A stretch of 64,000 nucleotides of DNA, taken from contig NZ_LXYO01000003.1 of NCBI RefSeq assembly GCF_001650915.1, forward strand, positions 1 to 64,000, written 5' to 3'. Under the pieces are notes generated by a model. That model did no database searches. It was not told the DNA's origin and was given only the letters and a program-made list of their open reading frames with translations. This stretch comes from Marinobacter sp. EhC06. Lineage in GTDB: Bacteria; Pseudomonadota; Gammaproteobacteria; Pseudomonadales; Oleiphilaceae. Of this stretch, positions 45,542-53,059 are shown in pieces (the stretch's first letter is position 1; every line of letters begins with the position of its first letter). Both the position numbers and the translations under genes were made by a program.

Positions 45542-45880
45542 TCACGCTAACTGCGATACCTTCTCTTTCAGACCGTCTAACCAGTTAGTCAGGTCCTTCA
45601 GGGACTTGGAGCCTGCTTCCTGGCCCATGAACTGGTCTCGTCTCAGCAGAACCAGGGTCGGAATGGCTCTAACGCCGAACTTGGCAGCAAGATCATGCTT
45701 CTTGTCCACGTCCACTTTTACCACTGCAGTTTCAGGGTTCAATTGACTGAACTGCTCCAGAACCGGGTTCATAACCTTGCACGGCGCACACCAGGGAGCC
45801 CAAAAATCCAGCAGGAGCCACTCGTGCCTGTTGGCAAGATCTCCCAGTTCGTCAAATGTATTCAGGTTTACGATCGGCAC
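45542..45880 (-). CDS. thioredoxin-like protein (WCAPC)
   Basis: A 112-residue thioredoxin fold with WCAPC (C31 and C34) and the cis-proline loop RAIPTLVLLR. It is soluble, with no signal peptide. It starts with GTG after a strong GGAGG site. It lies 110 bases after the DoxX gene of the bufferin locus on the same strand, and the next clear stop signal is the terminator at 45485. Read-through from buf genes is therefore possible, and a role in thiol chemistry with that system is a reasonable guess. Confidence 0.9.
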   Translation of the reverse strand: MPIVNLNTFDELGDLANRHEWLLLDFWAPWCAPCKVMNPVLEQFSQLNPETAVVKVDVDKKHDLAAKFGVRAIPTLVLLRRDQFMGQEAGSKSLKDLTNWLDGLKEKVSQLA

Positions 45881-45989
45881 AGCGGATATCCTCCGGACAA
45901 TAACTTCAATTAAGAAAAAGGGCGTACCCGGCGAACACTATCGATGCGAGGGAGAATGCCGAATACGCCAAGGGGTGAACAATTCTGGA

Positions 45990-46445
45990 TCAGGCTCTTC
46001 TCAACCTGTCGCCAATGAGCTTATCCAGCGAGAACAGACCGGGCCCACACATGGCCAGTGCCATCAGGATCAGGCCCCAGACCACGTGGGTCAGTTCGGC
46101 TGCCGGCGCGATCATTTCCAGGCTGATAACCGCAACTATGTTGATCACAAACAGCCCCAGAGAAGACACCAGAGAAAGCAGGCCAAGGGCGAGCAGGACG
46201 GGAAACACCAGTTCCCCGAACGTGGCCAGGAAGGCAGCCAAATCCGGGCTTAACAGCGGCACGCTGTATTCTTCTTCAAACAAAAACAGCGTCGTTCCCC
46301 AGTCATCAATCTTGGTGAGGCCGGCTTTGAAGAACACCCATGCCACGTAGAGGCGCCCAAGAAGCAGTGCAACGGGTAGCAGGCCTCGGACGATTCGCTG
46401 AACCGAATCATTTAATCCGTAAAAACTGTACGCTAAGGTTTTCAT
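45990..46445 (-). CDS. DoxX-family membrane protein of the bufferin locus
   Basis: A 151-residue protein with four membrane helices of the DoxX/SURF4-like family: LLPVALLLGRLYVAWVFFKA with the following GLTKIDDWG, and LATFGELVFPVLLALGLLSL. In the gigPABT operon of Cupriavidus the fourth gene is a DoxX protein in this position, and DoxX proteins are often linked to redox or metal stress. Its exact role is unresolved. It begins 12 bases after bufC with GAGGAG before its ATG, so it is part of the same transcript. Confidence 0.88.
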   Translation of the reverse strand: MKTLAYSFYGLNDSVQRIVRGLLPVALLLGRLYVAWVFFKAGLTKIDDWGTTLFLFEEEYSVPLLSPDLAAFLATFGELVFPVLLALGLLSLVSSLGLFVINIVAVISLEMIAPAAELTHVVWGLILMALAMCGPGLFSLDKLIGDRLRRA

Positions 46446-46457
46446 ATCAATCTCCTC

Positions 46458-47207
46458 TCAATGAATGGTTCTGGCGCCAACGATGACCCTTTTTGAGATC
46501 ATGTCTTGCAGCCAACCGGTAAAATTCGTTTCATTCAGAACATCGTCACCGAACGCTTCGGCAATACTTGGCTGTTTCCTGAGACGATCGAGCAGCGCAA
46601 TTTCCTTTTCAGAAATGGCTTCCGCCATGCCTCGCCAACCCGCTCGATAAACCAGAGCGTTCTGGCCTCGGCCTTTGGCGATCATTCTTTTTGCTTGAGC
46701 AAAGCTGAGTGTGTCTTGAGGGGTGTGGCTTTTGTGTGCTTCCCATATGCTGACGATTGGATAAACGGAACTGAAGAACTGAAGCCCGCTATTTAGAATG
46801 AGCCGACAGGACGAAAGATCCTCTCCGATCGCAGCAAAGCTCTCGAAGTCCACTTCTTGGTACTGGCTGCGCTCAACCCGGCCCACGTAGTTGTCTAGTC
46901 GCGCCACGTCGGAGAGATAGGGAACCCGGTCTGAAATCCGATGCGAGATCATCCAGCTCGGAAATCCCCAGCCGAAATCACTCCAGTCGCCGCTCTGTTT
47001 CCGGATCATTCTGAAATAATCCAGGGCCAGTTCCTCAAAGGCCGCCGGTCCTACCAGTGCCTTCACCGTCGGATAACTGAGCTCAAGGGCTCGAACCGCC
47101 TTGGCCTCCACCCCGAATCGATACACCTCCGAATTGGGCAGCGCCGGTTCGTTGGTACCGCCAAACAGGAACGCCAGAAACTGGCTCTGGTAATCAGACA
47201 GATTCAT
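46458..47207 (-). CDS. bufC: DUF2063 protein, BufC-like partner of the bufferin enzyme
   Basis: A 249-residue cytoplasmic protein with an N-terminal DUF2063 domain: LSDYQSQFLAFLFGG, YRFGVEAKAVRALELSYPTV and AALALDYFR-like text (FEELALDYFRMI). In bufferin and related multinuclear iron-oxygenase pathways, proteins of this family present the precursor peptide to the BufB enzyme. The ATG lies inside the end of bufB (14-base overlap), a coupling seen in such operons. The C-terminal half is divergent. Confidence 0.88.
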   Translation of the reverse strand: MNLSDYQSQFLAFLFGGTNEPALPNSEVYRFGVEAKAVRALELSYPTVKALVGPAAFEELALDYFRMIRKQSGDWSDFGWGFPSWMISHRISDRVPYLSDVARLDNYVGRVERSQYQEVDFESFAAIGEDLSSCRLILNSGLQFFSSVYPIVSIWEAHKSHTPQDTLSFAQAKRMIAKGRGQNALVYRAGWRGMAEAISEKEIALLDRLRKQPSIAEAFGDDVLNETNFTGWLQDMISKRVIVGARTIH

Positions 47208-48105
47208 GGCTGTGCTCCCTGCTCAATACCCGGCGTTGTGCTTTTCTGGCTTTGGTGGCTTCCCCAAGAAGTTTGCGCCACGACGGGAGGTTGTTGTCCC
47301 ATTCGATCAACGTGGGCCTTGGGCCGATCTCTCGGATCACTCGCCCATAGGCGTGCCATCCAGCCTCGGATACCGGGCAGGCATGGTCATCAATCAGTAG
47401 CTCTTCCCTATCCACTGGCGTAGAGCCTGCAAGATGAATTTCCGCAATGGCGGAGTGATCGAGAGACGCAACGTAACGGTCAACAAAATCCGCCGGTTCG
47501 CCGACTTGCGCATTCCGGGCGTTCACCATCACGTTATTGATATCAAGAATTAAGCCGCAGCCCGTGCGGGCAACGATTTCATTCAGAAAAGCGGCCTCGT
47601 CGAAATCATTGTGGTCAAACTCGATGTACGCACAGACGTTCTCCACCGCGATCTGGCGGCCCAGGGCCTGTTGCATTCGGTCAATGTTGTTCACCGCATG
47701 CCTGAGACTGTCTTCGGTGTAGGGGATGGGCAGAAGATCCCCACCATGAAAGAGGCGTCCACCAATCCTTGCCCAGGTAAAACACAGGTGGTCTGACACC
47801 AATATCGGGTTTACCCGGTCCACAAGACGTTTGAGTTGCCTGAGGTAATCGTCAGGAATCGCCTCAACGGACCCGAGGCCTGCCGAGGTGCCATGAAGGC
47901 TGATTGGCGTGCTGGCCGAAACCTCCTTCAACAGATCGACAGCGATTCCTGCCTCCGCGAAGAAATTCTCCGAGTGCACCTCAAGAAAATCTACCGAAGG
48001 GGCGTGCTCGAGAGCGTCCTGATAGTGGTCTGGTCGTAACCCTACCCCAACAGTGCTGCTCCCGGGTTCCGGCCTGGCTGGGACTATGTCCTGACGGTTA
48101 CTCAT
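47194..48105 (-). CDS. bufB: BufB-like multinuclear iron oxidative enzyme (MNIO, DUF692)
   Basis: A 303-residue DUF692 protein with a TIM-barrel fold carrying several iron atoms. Conserved metal-binding and active-site segments are VDFLEVHSENFF, ISLHGTSAGLGSVE, LVSDHLCFTW, AVENVCAYI, LDINNVMVNARN, EIHLAGS and LIEWDNNLPSW. In characterised systems the enzyme modifies cysteines of the BufA precursor into sulfur-containing heterocycles that hold copper. It starts five bases after bufA and overlaps bufC, so precursor, enzyme and partner are co-produced. Confidence 0.93.
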   Translation of the reverse strand: MSNRQDIVPARPEPGSSTVGVGLRPDHYQDALEHAPSVDFLEVHSENFFAEAGIAVDLLKEVSASTPISLHGTSAGLGSVEAIPDDYLRQLKRLVDRVNPILVSDHLCFTWARIGGRLFHGGDLLPIPYTEDSLRHAVNNIDRMQQALGRQIAVENVCAYIEFDHNDFDEAAFLNEIVARTGCGLILDINNVMVNARNAQVGEPADFVDRYVASLDHSAIAEIHLAGSTPVDREELLIDDHACPVSEAGWHAYGRVIREIGPRPTLIEWDNNLPSWRKLLGEATKARKAQRRVLSREHSHESV

Positions 48106-48110
48106 GCCAC

Positions 48111-48395
48111 TTAACCTTTGCTTTTCTCAGCAATGATTTTCAGGGCCGTTTCCTTGTCAAAGCCACCCAGGTCTTCACAGGTGCCCTTCTCGACAATCTT
48201 GTACTCACCCGGGTCGTTGGCGACTTTCGACTGCCCTGCACAGGAGTGCGTTCCCGCAAGGTTGGCACAATCGTTACCGCCAACCGCTGAGATGCCGTAA
48301 CACTTTTCCTTGCCACCAGCATGTGCGAGGGGTGCAGACATGGCGCCGGCCAATGCGGCGGCCAATGCCGCGCTCAAAAGAAGCTTCTGGTTCAT
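48111..48395 (-). CDS. bufA: BufA1-like bufferin precursor (DUF2282)
   Basis: A 94-residue precursor with a long signal peptide (to about residue 26, PLAHA) and a cysteine-containing mature part. The four cysteines are C32 (KEKCYGI), C43 (GGNDCANLAGTHSC), C52 and C73 (KGTCEDLGG). This EKCYG, NDC, HSCAG, KGTCE order is the DUF2282/BufA1 signature of copper-binding, ribosomally made modified peptides exported to the periplasm. The ATG at 48395 gives the normal signal-peptide length, with AAGGTGAT upstream; a longer frame to 48464 overlaps a hairpin and is rejected. Confidence 0.93.
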   Translation of the reverse strand: MNQKLLLSAALAAALAGAMSAPLAHAGGKEKCYGISAVGGNDCANLAGTHSCAGQSKVANDPGEYKIVEKGTCEDLGGFDKETALKIIAEKSKG

Positions 48396-48419
48396 ATCGA
48401 TCACCTTCAAAGTGTGGTT

Positions 48420-48452
48420 CAGGGTCCTTGACCGGAAATGCCAAGGACCCTG
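48420..48452 (-). promoter_or_regulatory. hairpin between the YHS gene and bufA
   Basis: Perfect 11-base arms (CAGGGTCCTTG and CAAGGACCCTG) with an 11-base loop lie between the YHS-domain gene and bufA. No T run follows on the minus strand. It could be a partial terminator, or a 5' stem that stabilises a processed bufA mRNA, as precursor genes usually need more transcript than their enzymes. Confidence 0.6.
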
Positions 48453-48479
48453 GCACTTGCTCATATCACTGGCAGAGAA

Positions 48480-48950
48480 TTACAGCTCGGCTGCTTCCAC
48501 AGTTTTGATCTCAGGCCAGATGTCGTTGGCATTGGCGATGAAGCCAGGTACATCAGTGAGCCAACGCTTCTGCACGTCTTTGTTCAGGTTCAGGTAGAGC
48601 TTGTTATCGACAATGCGCCAGGCTTCAGGATCAACGTCGAATTTCTTCTCCATGGTTACGCCGAACGCGCAGTAACCACCGTACTGGGGCGCATAAGCAC
48701 TGGGGTCGGCACGAAACTGATCACGATTCTCTGCGCTGGAGAAGTGGTAGATCGCGTTCTTGTAGGTAGCGGTGTATTCCGCAGAACCCTTGGTGGCTTC
48801 TGAATCGGAAAAGTAGGCCACCGGATCGTAGCCGCTGATGGCAACATCATTGGCATCGGCGTTCATATCGATATCGGCAGCAAAAGCACCAAAAGCGGCG
48901 CTCATAGAGGCAACAGCAACGAAGGCACGAAGTTTCTTGGAACGAGTCAT
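48480..48950 (-). CDS. exported YHS-domain protein
   Basis: A 156-residue protein with a signal peptide ending at AFGAFA and a YHS domain. The domain reads DPVAYFSDSEATKGSAEYTA, then IYHFSSAENRDQFRADPSAY and YGGYCAFGVTMEKKFDVDPE. YHS domains are metal-linked modules found near copper and heavy-metal transporters; this secreted single-domain form is common next to marine stress genes. It is encoded just upstream of bufA on the same strand, after AAGGAG, and divergent from an AraC regulator. It is therefore a likely member of the copper or redox response here. Confidence 0.88.
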   Translation of the reverse strand: MTRSKKLRAFVAVASMSAAFGAFAADIDMNADANDVAISGYDPVAYFSDSEATKGSAEYTATYKNAIYHFSSAENRDQFRADPSAYAPQYGGYCAFGVTMEKKFDVDPEAWRIVDNKLYLNLNKDVQKRWLTDVPGFIANANDIWPEIKTVEAAEL

Positions 48951-49059
48951 TGGGTATCTCCTTTGAATGAATGATGACTACGTTTGAAACATTAAGGCCT
49001 GGAGGGGTACTGAATGAGTACGATCGTTCAAACTTCTATGCCAATTATCTGGAGTGCTT

Positions 49060-49911
49060 ATGGACAGGCTTTCTTACATTCTCGACCAGCTCAACGTGAA
49101 CGCCGGTGTGTTCTTTCGGGGCCAGCTCTGCGGACTCGCTTCCTTCGAAGAAGAAGGAACCGGCTACATCCATGTACTCCGTTCGGGGGTACTCGACATC
49201 ATGGAAGGCAACCGAGAGAAGATTACGCTCACAGAACCAACCATGATTTTCTCAGTGCGGTCCCAGCCCCATCAGCTTTTCGGTGCCAACAAGGAAGGCG
49301 CCGAGATGATTTGCGCGTCAATCAAGTTCCAGACTGGCTCGCGCAACCCGGTCCTTGCGGCGCTACCTCCATCAGTCGTACTTCCCCTCTCTTCTGTTCA
49401 GGGCCTCGGATCATTCGTGGATGTGCTGTTCGCTGAAGCCGAAGCTGCCCAGGAGGGGCGGGACGCTGTTATGAACCGACTGGTCGAGGTGGTTTTCGTG
49501 AATGTGCTCCGGCACATTGTCTCCGAAGGGGAAACACCCAAGGGAATACTCTCCGCGCTTGCGGACCGACAGCTCAGCAAGGTCCTGAATCGGATTGACA
49601 GCAACCTTAACGGGGACCTTTCCGTGGAGAAGCTTGCTGAAGTTGCGATGATGTCCCGCTCGACCTTTATTCAGCACTTCAAGAACGTGCTCGGTCTGGC
49701 ACCTGGCGAATACGTTCAGAACGCCCGGATATCCGCAGCAAAAAAACTCATCCTGAAGGACAAACCCATGTCGATCGTGTGCTTTGAAGTGGGCTATGAG
49801 GACGCATCCGGATTTTCCAGGGCCTTCAAAAAGAATACTGGTATGACTCCTAGGGAGTGGAAAAAGCTGAATGCGACAGCCGCCGAGGCGGAGAATGCCG
49901 AAGCTGAGTAA
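49060..49911 (+). CDS. AraC-family regulator
   Basis: A 283-residue AraC regulator of the cupin-6 type. The N-terminal domain is a cupin, with GYIHVLRSGVLDIMEGNREK and QPHQLFGAN. The C-terminal double helix-turn-helix is LSVEKLAEVAMMSRSTFIQH and PMSIVCFEVGYEDASGFSRA. It is divergent from the YHS-domain gene with 109 bases between starts, and so is the best candidate to control the YHS gene and the bufferin operon behind it. The ATG at 49060 follows TCTGGAG; a GTG two codons earlier lies in that site. A terminator follows at 49942. Confidence 0.9.
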   Translation: MDRLSYILDQLNVNAGVFFRGQLCGLASFEEEGTGYIHVLRSGVLDIMEGNREKITLTEPTMIFSVRSQPHQLFGANKEGAEMICASIKFQTGSRNPVLAALPPSVVLPLSSVQGLGSFVDVLFAEAEAAQEGRDAVMNRLVEVVFVNVLRHIVSEGETPKGILSALADRQLSKVLNRIDSNLNGDLSVEKLAEVAMMSRSTFIQHFKNVLGLAPGEYVQNARISAAKKLILKDKPMSIVCFEVGYEDASGFSRAFKKNTGMTPREWKKLNATAAEAENAEAE

Positions 49912-49941
49912 AACGCCAACGTGGCGTGATCGCTGGGCAAC

Positions 49942-49979
49942 AAAAAACGGGCAAGGATGCTGAATCCTTGCCCGTTTTT
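49942..49979. terminator. bidirectional Rho-independent terminator
   Basis: A strong hairpin (AAAAACGGGCAAGGAT paired with ATCCTTGCCCGTTTTT) has A and T runs on both sides. It serves the AraC gene on the plus strand and the small exported peptide gene on the minus strand. Confidence 0.95.
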
Positions 49980-49994
49980 CTTGTGGTGCAGCGT

Positions 49995-50165
49995 TTACTT
50001 CAGAACAACCTGACCGCGGATGAATTTTTGGCCGCTGTACGGGCTGCTGACGCTCTCGCTGTAATCGTCGTTGTCTGACTTTCTGTCGGCCAGAGTGGCG
50101 CTGGCGGACGCCGAGATCAGGGCGATGGAAACAAGAAGCAGTGCTTTGGCAGTTACGTTTTTCAT
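49995..50165 (-). CDS. small exported peptide (TLADRKSD family)
   Basis: A 56-residue exported peptide. The signal peptide ends at SASASA (about residue 23). The predicted mature part has 33 residues and begins TLADRKSDNDDY, followed by one SPYSGQKFIRGQV motif at residues 41-53. The eight-residue mature N-terminus is identical to that of the peptide at 36765-37016, and the PYSGQ-x-x-IRGQV motif is shared. GGAG precedes the ATG and a strong terminator follows. It lies 76 bases after the stop of the LysR gene at 50242, on the same strand. The function is unknown. It has no cysteines. Confidence 0.85.
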   Translation of the reverse strand: MKNVTAKALLLVSIALISASASATLADRKSDNDDYSESVSSPYSGQKFIRGQVVLK

Positions 50166-50241
50166 GATGGGTTTCTCCAGTGGTTGATGTTTACGAGAGA
50201 AATAGTAATCACTGGAGCACCTCTACAAAGGGACAGGCGTT

Positions 50242-51222
50242 CTAGTTAATGGGCCGATTGTCCAGGCCGGGTTTGATCACGGTCAGCGGACCGCAATCGA
50301 GCGCTCTGGCCGCCATCGCGTTTGCCCAACACTCTTTTGCGACCCGCTCGATCACGCTCCGGATCCAGATAATGCCCGGGTCCCGGTCGTGGCGGGTGTG
50401 CCATGCCAGATACAGGCTGGTGGGCTCCACCTCAATTGGCAGACTGGTGATGGAAATACCTGCGCAGAATTCACAGTCGCCGGTAATCACTTCCGGGATC
50501 GTAGCAACCAGGTCGGAGTTTCGGAGCAGATTTGGAACTGCGGAGAAATGGTTTACCGTTACTGCCACGCGTCTCTCCAGGCCACGCCTGTTGAGTGTAT
50601 CGTCGACAACACCATGGGCCTCACCCGACATGGTTGCCAGCAGATGTTGGGCACTCAGAAAGGCATCAAGATCAACTGGCCGGCCACTCAGCTCATGGCC
50701 ACTTCTCATGGCCAATACATAGCCGGTATCGAACAGCCAGAGGCTTCTCAGGCTGTGATCGTGCTGCTCGAAAAACCCGATCACGAAATCGACACTTGCT
50801 TCACGCAGATGATTCGCTGCGGTAGCCGGCGAGAAAGGCACCGCATGCAGATCAATCCCCGGCGCACTTTTCTGCAGCTCGGAAACCAGGGGTTGCCAGA
50901 TCATCTCGAGTATCAGATCAGTGACGGCGACCCTAAACGTTCTGCGGGATTCACCGGGCGTAAAGCGGGTGGAATTTACGGCGTTGGAAAGCTCGTGCAA
51001 CGGATTACGGATCTGGTCCCAGAGACTTTGGGCATAGGAGGTTGGCTCCACCTGCCGGCCGCGCTTCACGAAGAGAGGATCTTTCCAGGCCGTCCGCATG
51101 CGGGAAACAACGTTCGAAACCGCTGGCTGGGTCATGCCGAGGCGGTCCGCAGCTCGTGTGATTGAGCCTTCCGTCATGATGGCGCTGAACACGTGTAACA
51201 GGTTGAGTTCCTGGTTTTTCAT
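50242..51222 (-). CDS. LysR-family regulator, paralogue B
   Basis: A 326-residue LysR protein. The helix-turn-helix is SITRAADRLGMTQPAVSNVV (about residues 18-37). Motifs shared with the LysR at 33918-34871 include VEPTSYAQSLWDQI, EQHDHSLRSLWLFDTGYVLA and LYLAWHTRHDRDPGIIWI. The near-colinear similarity shows that they are paralogues, and each lies near a TLADRKSD peptide gene. It could form a unit with the peptide gene downstream (49995). The effector is unknown. Confidence 0.93.
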   Translation of the reverse strand: MKNQELNLLHVFSAIMTEGSITRAADRLGMTQPAVSNVVSRMRTAWKDPLFVKRGRQVEPTSYAQSLWDQIRNPLHELSNAVNSTRFTPGESRRTFRVAVTDLILEMIWQPLVSELQKSAPGIDLHAVPFSPATAANHLREASVDFVIGFFEQHDHSLRSLWLFDTGYVLAMRSGHELSGRPVDLDAFLSAQHLLATMSGEAHGVVDDTLNRRGLERRVAVTVNHFSAVPNLLRNSDLVATIPEVITGDCEFCAGISITSLPIEVEPTSLYLAWHTRHDRDPGIIWIRSVIERVAKECWANAMAARALDCGPLTVIKPGLDNRPIN

Positions 51223-51405
51223 GGTGCCTCCCTCGTGTTTGATGAGGACGTTATAGAGTGATCCTTACTGCACAGACGTCCAGCGGGCCTATCTGTTACT
51301 GAAGCTGCGCAAGATTCCCGTCAACTCCGTTAACCTGATTGGCTGGACAATGCGCGGGCTACAACCTAGGATCATGCATATACACTTCATAAGCAGGAGC
51401 CCAAC

Positions 51406-51870
51406 ATGTCTGAGCAGTCTGTCGATCAGGAAACAACGCCTCTTGACGTTGCCAGAACCTGCGCGGCTCTTTACTCCCGTGTTTTTTCCAGGCTGGTAAC
51501 CCGTCACTACAACCATCACCTTTCCGATACCGGTCTCAGGATTACCCAGTTCTCAATTCTGAATGCCATCAAACTGTCACCCCCAAACTCTATCAACGAG
51601 CTGGCGGAGCTACTCGGCATGGAGCGGACATCACTTCAGCGAACGGTTGAAAAACTGATTGCCAAGAGCTTGCTGCAGTCCCAGCCAACAGGCCACAAGC
51701 GCTCACTGGGCCTGGCTCTGACGGCGGAGGGCGAGGAAATATATCAGCAGGCATTGGTAAGATGGGAAGAAGCTCACGGTGAGTTTACCGATATGGTAGG
51801 GGCAGATGACTGGTCGGTAACCGTAGGCAAACTCCGGCACTACAGCGGCAAGCTTCAGTCTTCCCTGTGA
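51406..51870 (+). CDS. MarR-family regulator
   Basis: A 154-residue winged-helix regulator of the MarR type. The DNA-binding segment is NSINELAELLGMERTSLQRT and the wing follows in LQSQPTGHKRSLGLALTAEGE. The long N-terminal helices would form the dimer interface. AGGAG precedes the ATG. Such proteins respond to phenolic compounds or oxidants. It is convergent with the PNPOx-like gene, so the regulated gene is not obvious. Confidence 0.92.
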   Translation: MSEQSVDQETTPLDVARTCAALYSRVFSRLVTRHYNHHLSDTGLRITQFSILNAIKLSPPNSINELAELLGMERTSLQRTVEKLIAKSLLQSQPTGHKRSLGLALTAEGEEIYQQALVRWEEAHGEFTDMVGADDWSVTVGKLRHYSGKLQSSL

Positions 51871-51877
51871 TATTGGT

Positions 51878-52447
51878 TCAGACCTCGTCGCGCATGGACT
51901 CGAGCAGGGCTTCGACCTCTGCCTGAGTGTAGCGAGGGGTTATGTGTTGCGGACAATTCCAGTCGAAGGCTTCGACGCGAATGATCATGCCCTTCTCTAC
52001 CTGGGCTTTGTAACTTTGGTCCTGCAAGTGCTCGAGAATTGAAGACTGTTCGTGACCGACCAATGCCATCCTGCCAAGGAGTTTCAGTCTTCTGCGGTTA
52101 GGATAATCCATCAGGAACAGCGCCACGCGATCATTGTTCAACACGTTACCCGTCGTCACGTACTGACGGTTGCCCGAGTAATCAGCAAACCCGATGGTCG
52201 ACTGGTCTATTACCTTCAAAAATCCGGCTGGCCCACCCCGATGCTGGATGTAAGGCCAGCCTGTCTCACTGACGCTGGCAATGTAGAAGCTGTCCCGAAC
52301 TTCAATGAAGCTGCGCTCCCGATCCCTGAGCAGATGGTTTCGGTCGGGGCCGGTCTCAATGGATGAGTAACCCGACCGGCTGCCCATTTCCTCCTGAACC
52401 CGCTTAACGGTCCGGGTAAAAGCGATTTCCGCAAACTTGTGCGCCAT
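51878..52447 (-). CDS. pyridoxamine 5'-phosphate oxidase-fold flavoprotein
   Basis: A 189-residue protein of the PNPOx-like split-barrel family. Typical text is ERSFIEVRDSFYIASVSETG, PYIQHRGGPAGFLKVID and FADYSGNRQYVTTGNVLNND, with the later VALFLMDYPNRRRLKLLGR. It would bind FMN or F420-like cofactors and reduce small molecules; the substrate is unknown. TAGGAG lies before the ATG. Its stop is seven bases from the stop of the convergent MarR gene. Confidence 0.88.
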   Translation of the reverse strand: MAHKFAEIAFTRTVKRVQEEMGSRSGYSSIETGPDRNHLLRDRERSFIEVRDSFYIASVSETGWPYIQHRGGPAGFLKVIDQSTIGFADYSGNRQYVTTGNVLNNDRVALFLMDYPNRRRLKLLGRMALVGHEQSSILEHLQDQSYKAQVEKGMIIRVEAFDWNCPQHITPRYTQAEVEALLESMRDEV

Positions 52448-52547
52448 GATGGGCTCCTAAGATTCTCTTAGCTTTCTGTTCCTGTTAGCTATCAGTAACC
52501 CGGCCGGCTCAAGTGTTACATCGCGTCGCCATTATTTTTAGACAGCC

Positions 52548-52961
52548 TCAATCCCTATTTTTAGCATCCTGGCGCCCTGCTCTAACGAGCGTGAAAACTG
52601 AACTCATGAATACCCAGCCGAATCCAATCACGCCAACATTGATGCCTAATAGAGTCTTTTCCGTACCATCCGGATGCACCATTGATCCGCCGTATGAACC
52701 CTGTAAGGCGTAGGCTGCAAGGAAACCGCCGGTGACCACCAGCGCAATAACACTTGCTTTGCCCCTTCCATCGACAGACATCCAGGTAAGCCACAGGGCA
52801 ATCGCACCGAGAGAAGAGTTGGTAATCAGTTGCCACACTTCGTGCAATCTCGCATGGGCTACCCAGTCCGGGTTGAACACGTGGGTGTCGTTGATTTCCA
52901 AATACGGGACAGCAATTGCGTAAAGTGCGATTGATATTGTTAACAGTATCTTATCAAGCAT
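52548..52961 (-). CDS. integral membrane protein, unknown function
   Basis: A 137-residue protein with four predicted membrane helices (about 3-21, 46-64, 71-91 and 106-126). An acidic/histidine stretch between helices 1 and 2 (NPDWVAHARLHEVWQL) could bind a metal or haem. I do not recognise a named family. It is probably monocistronic between the PNPOx-like and NmrA-like genes. Confidence 0.75.
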   Translation of the reverse strand: MLDKILLTISIALYAIAVPYLEINDTHVFNPDWVAHARLHEVWQLITNSSLGAIALWLTWMSVDGRGKASVIALVVTGGFLAAYALQGSYGGSMVHPDGTEKTLLGINVGVIGFGWVFMSSVFTLVRAGRQDAKNRD

Positions 52962-53059
52962 TCTTCATGCTACCTGTGAGTTAAAAGTGGGAAAGCGTCA
53001 GGTTTGACAACTGCTGTATGCGCCTGCCAAACCTGCCTCAATTCATGGGCCAGGCGCGC

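Noticed and set aside
48396..48464. Longer bufA start giving 23 extra residues
   Set aside because: The extension is hydrophilic, runs through a perfect hairpin and would spoil the signal peptide; the ATG at 48395 has its own ribosome binding site.
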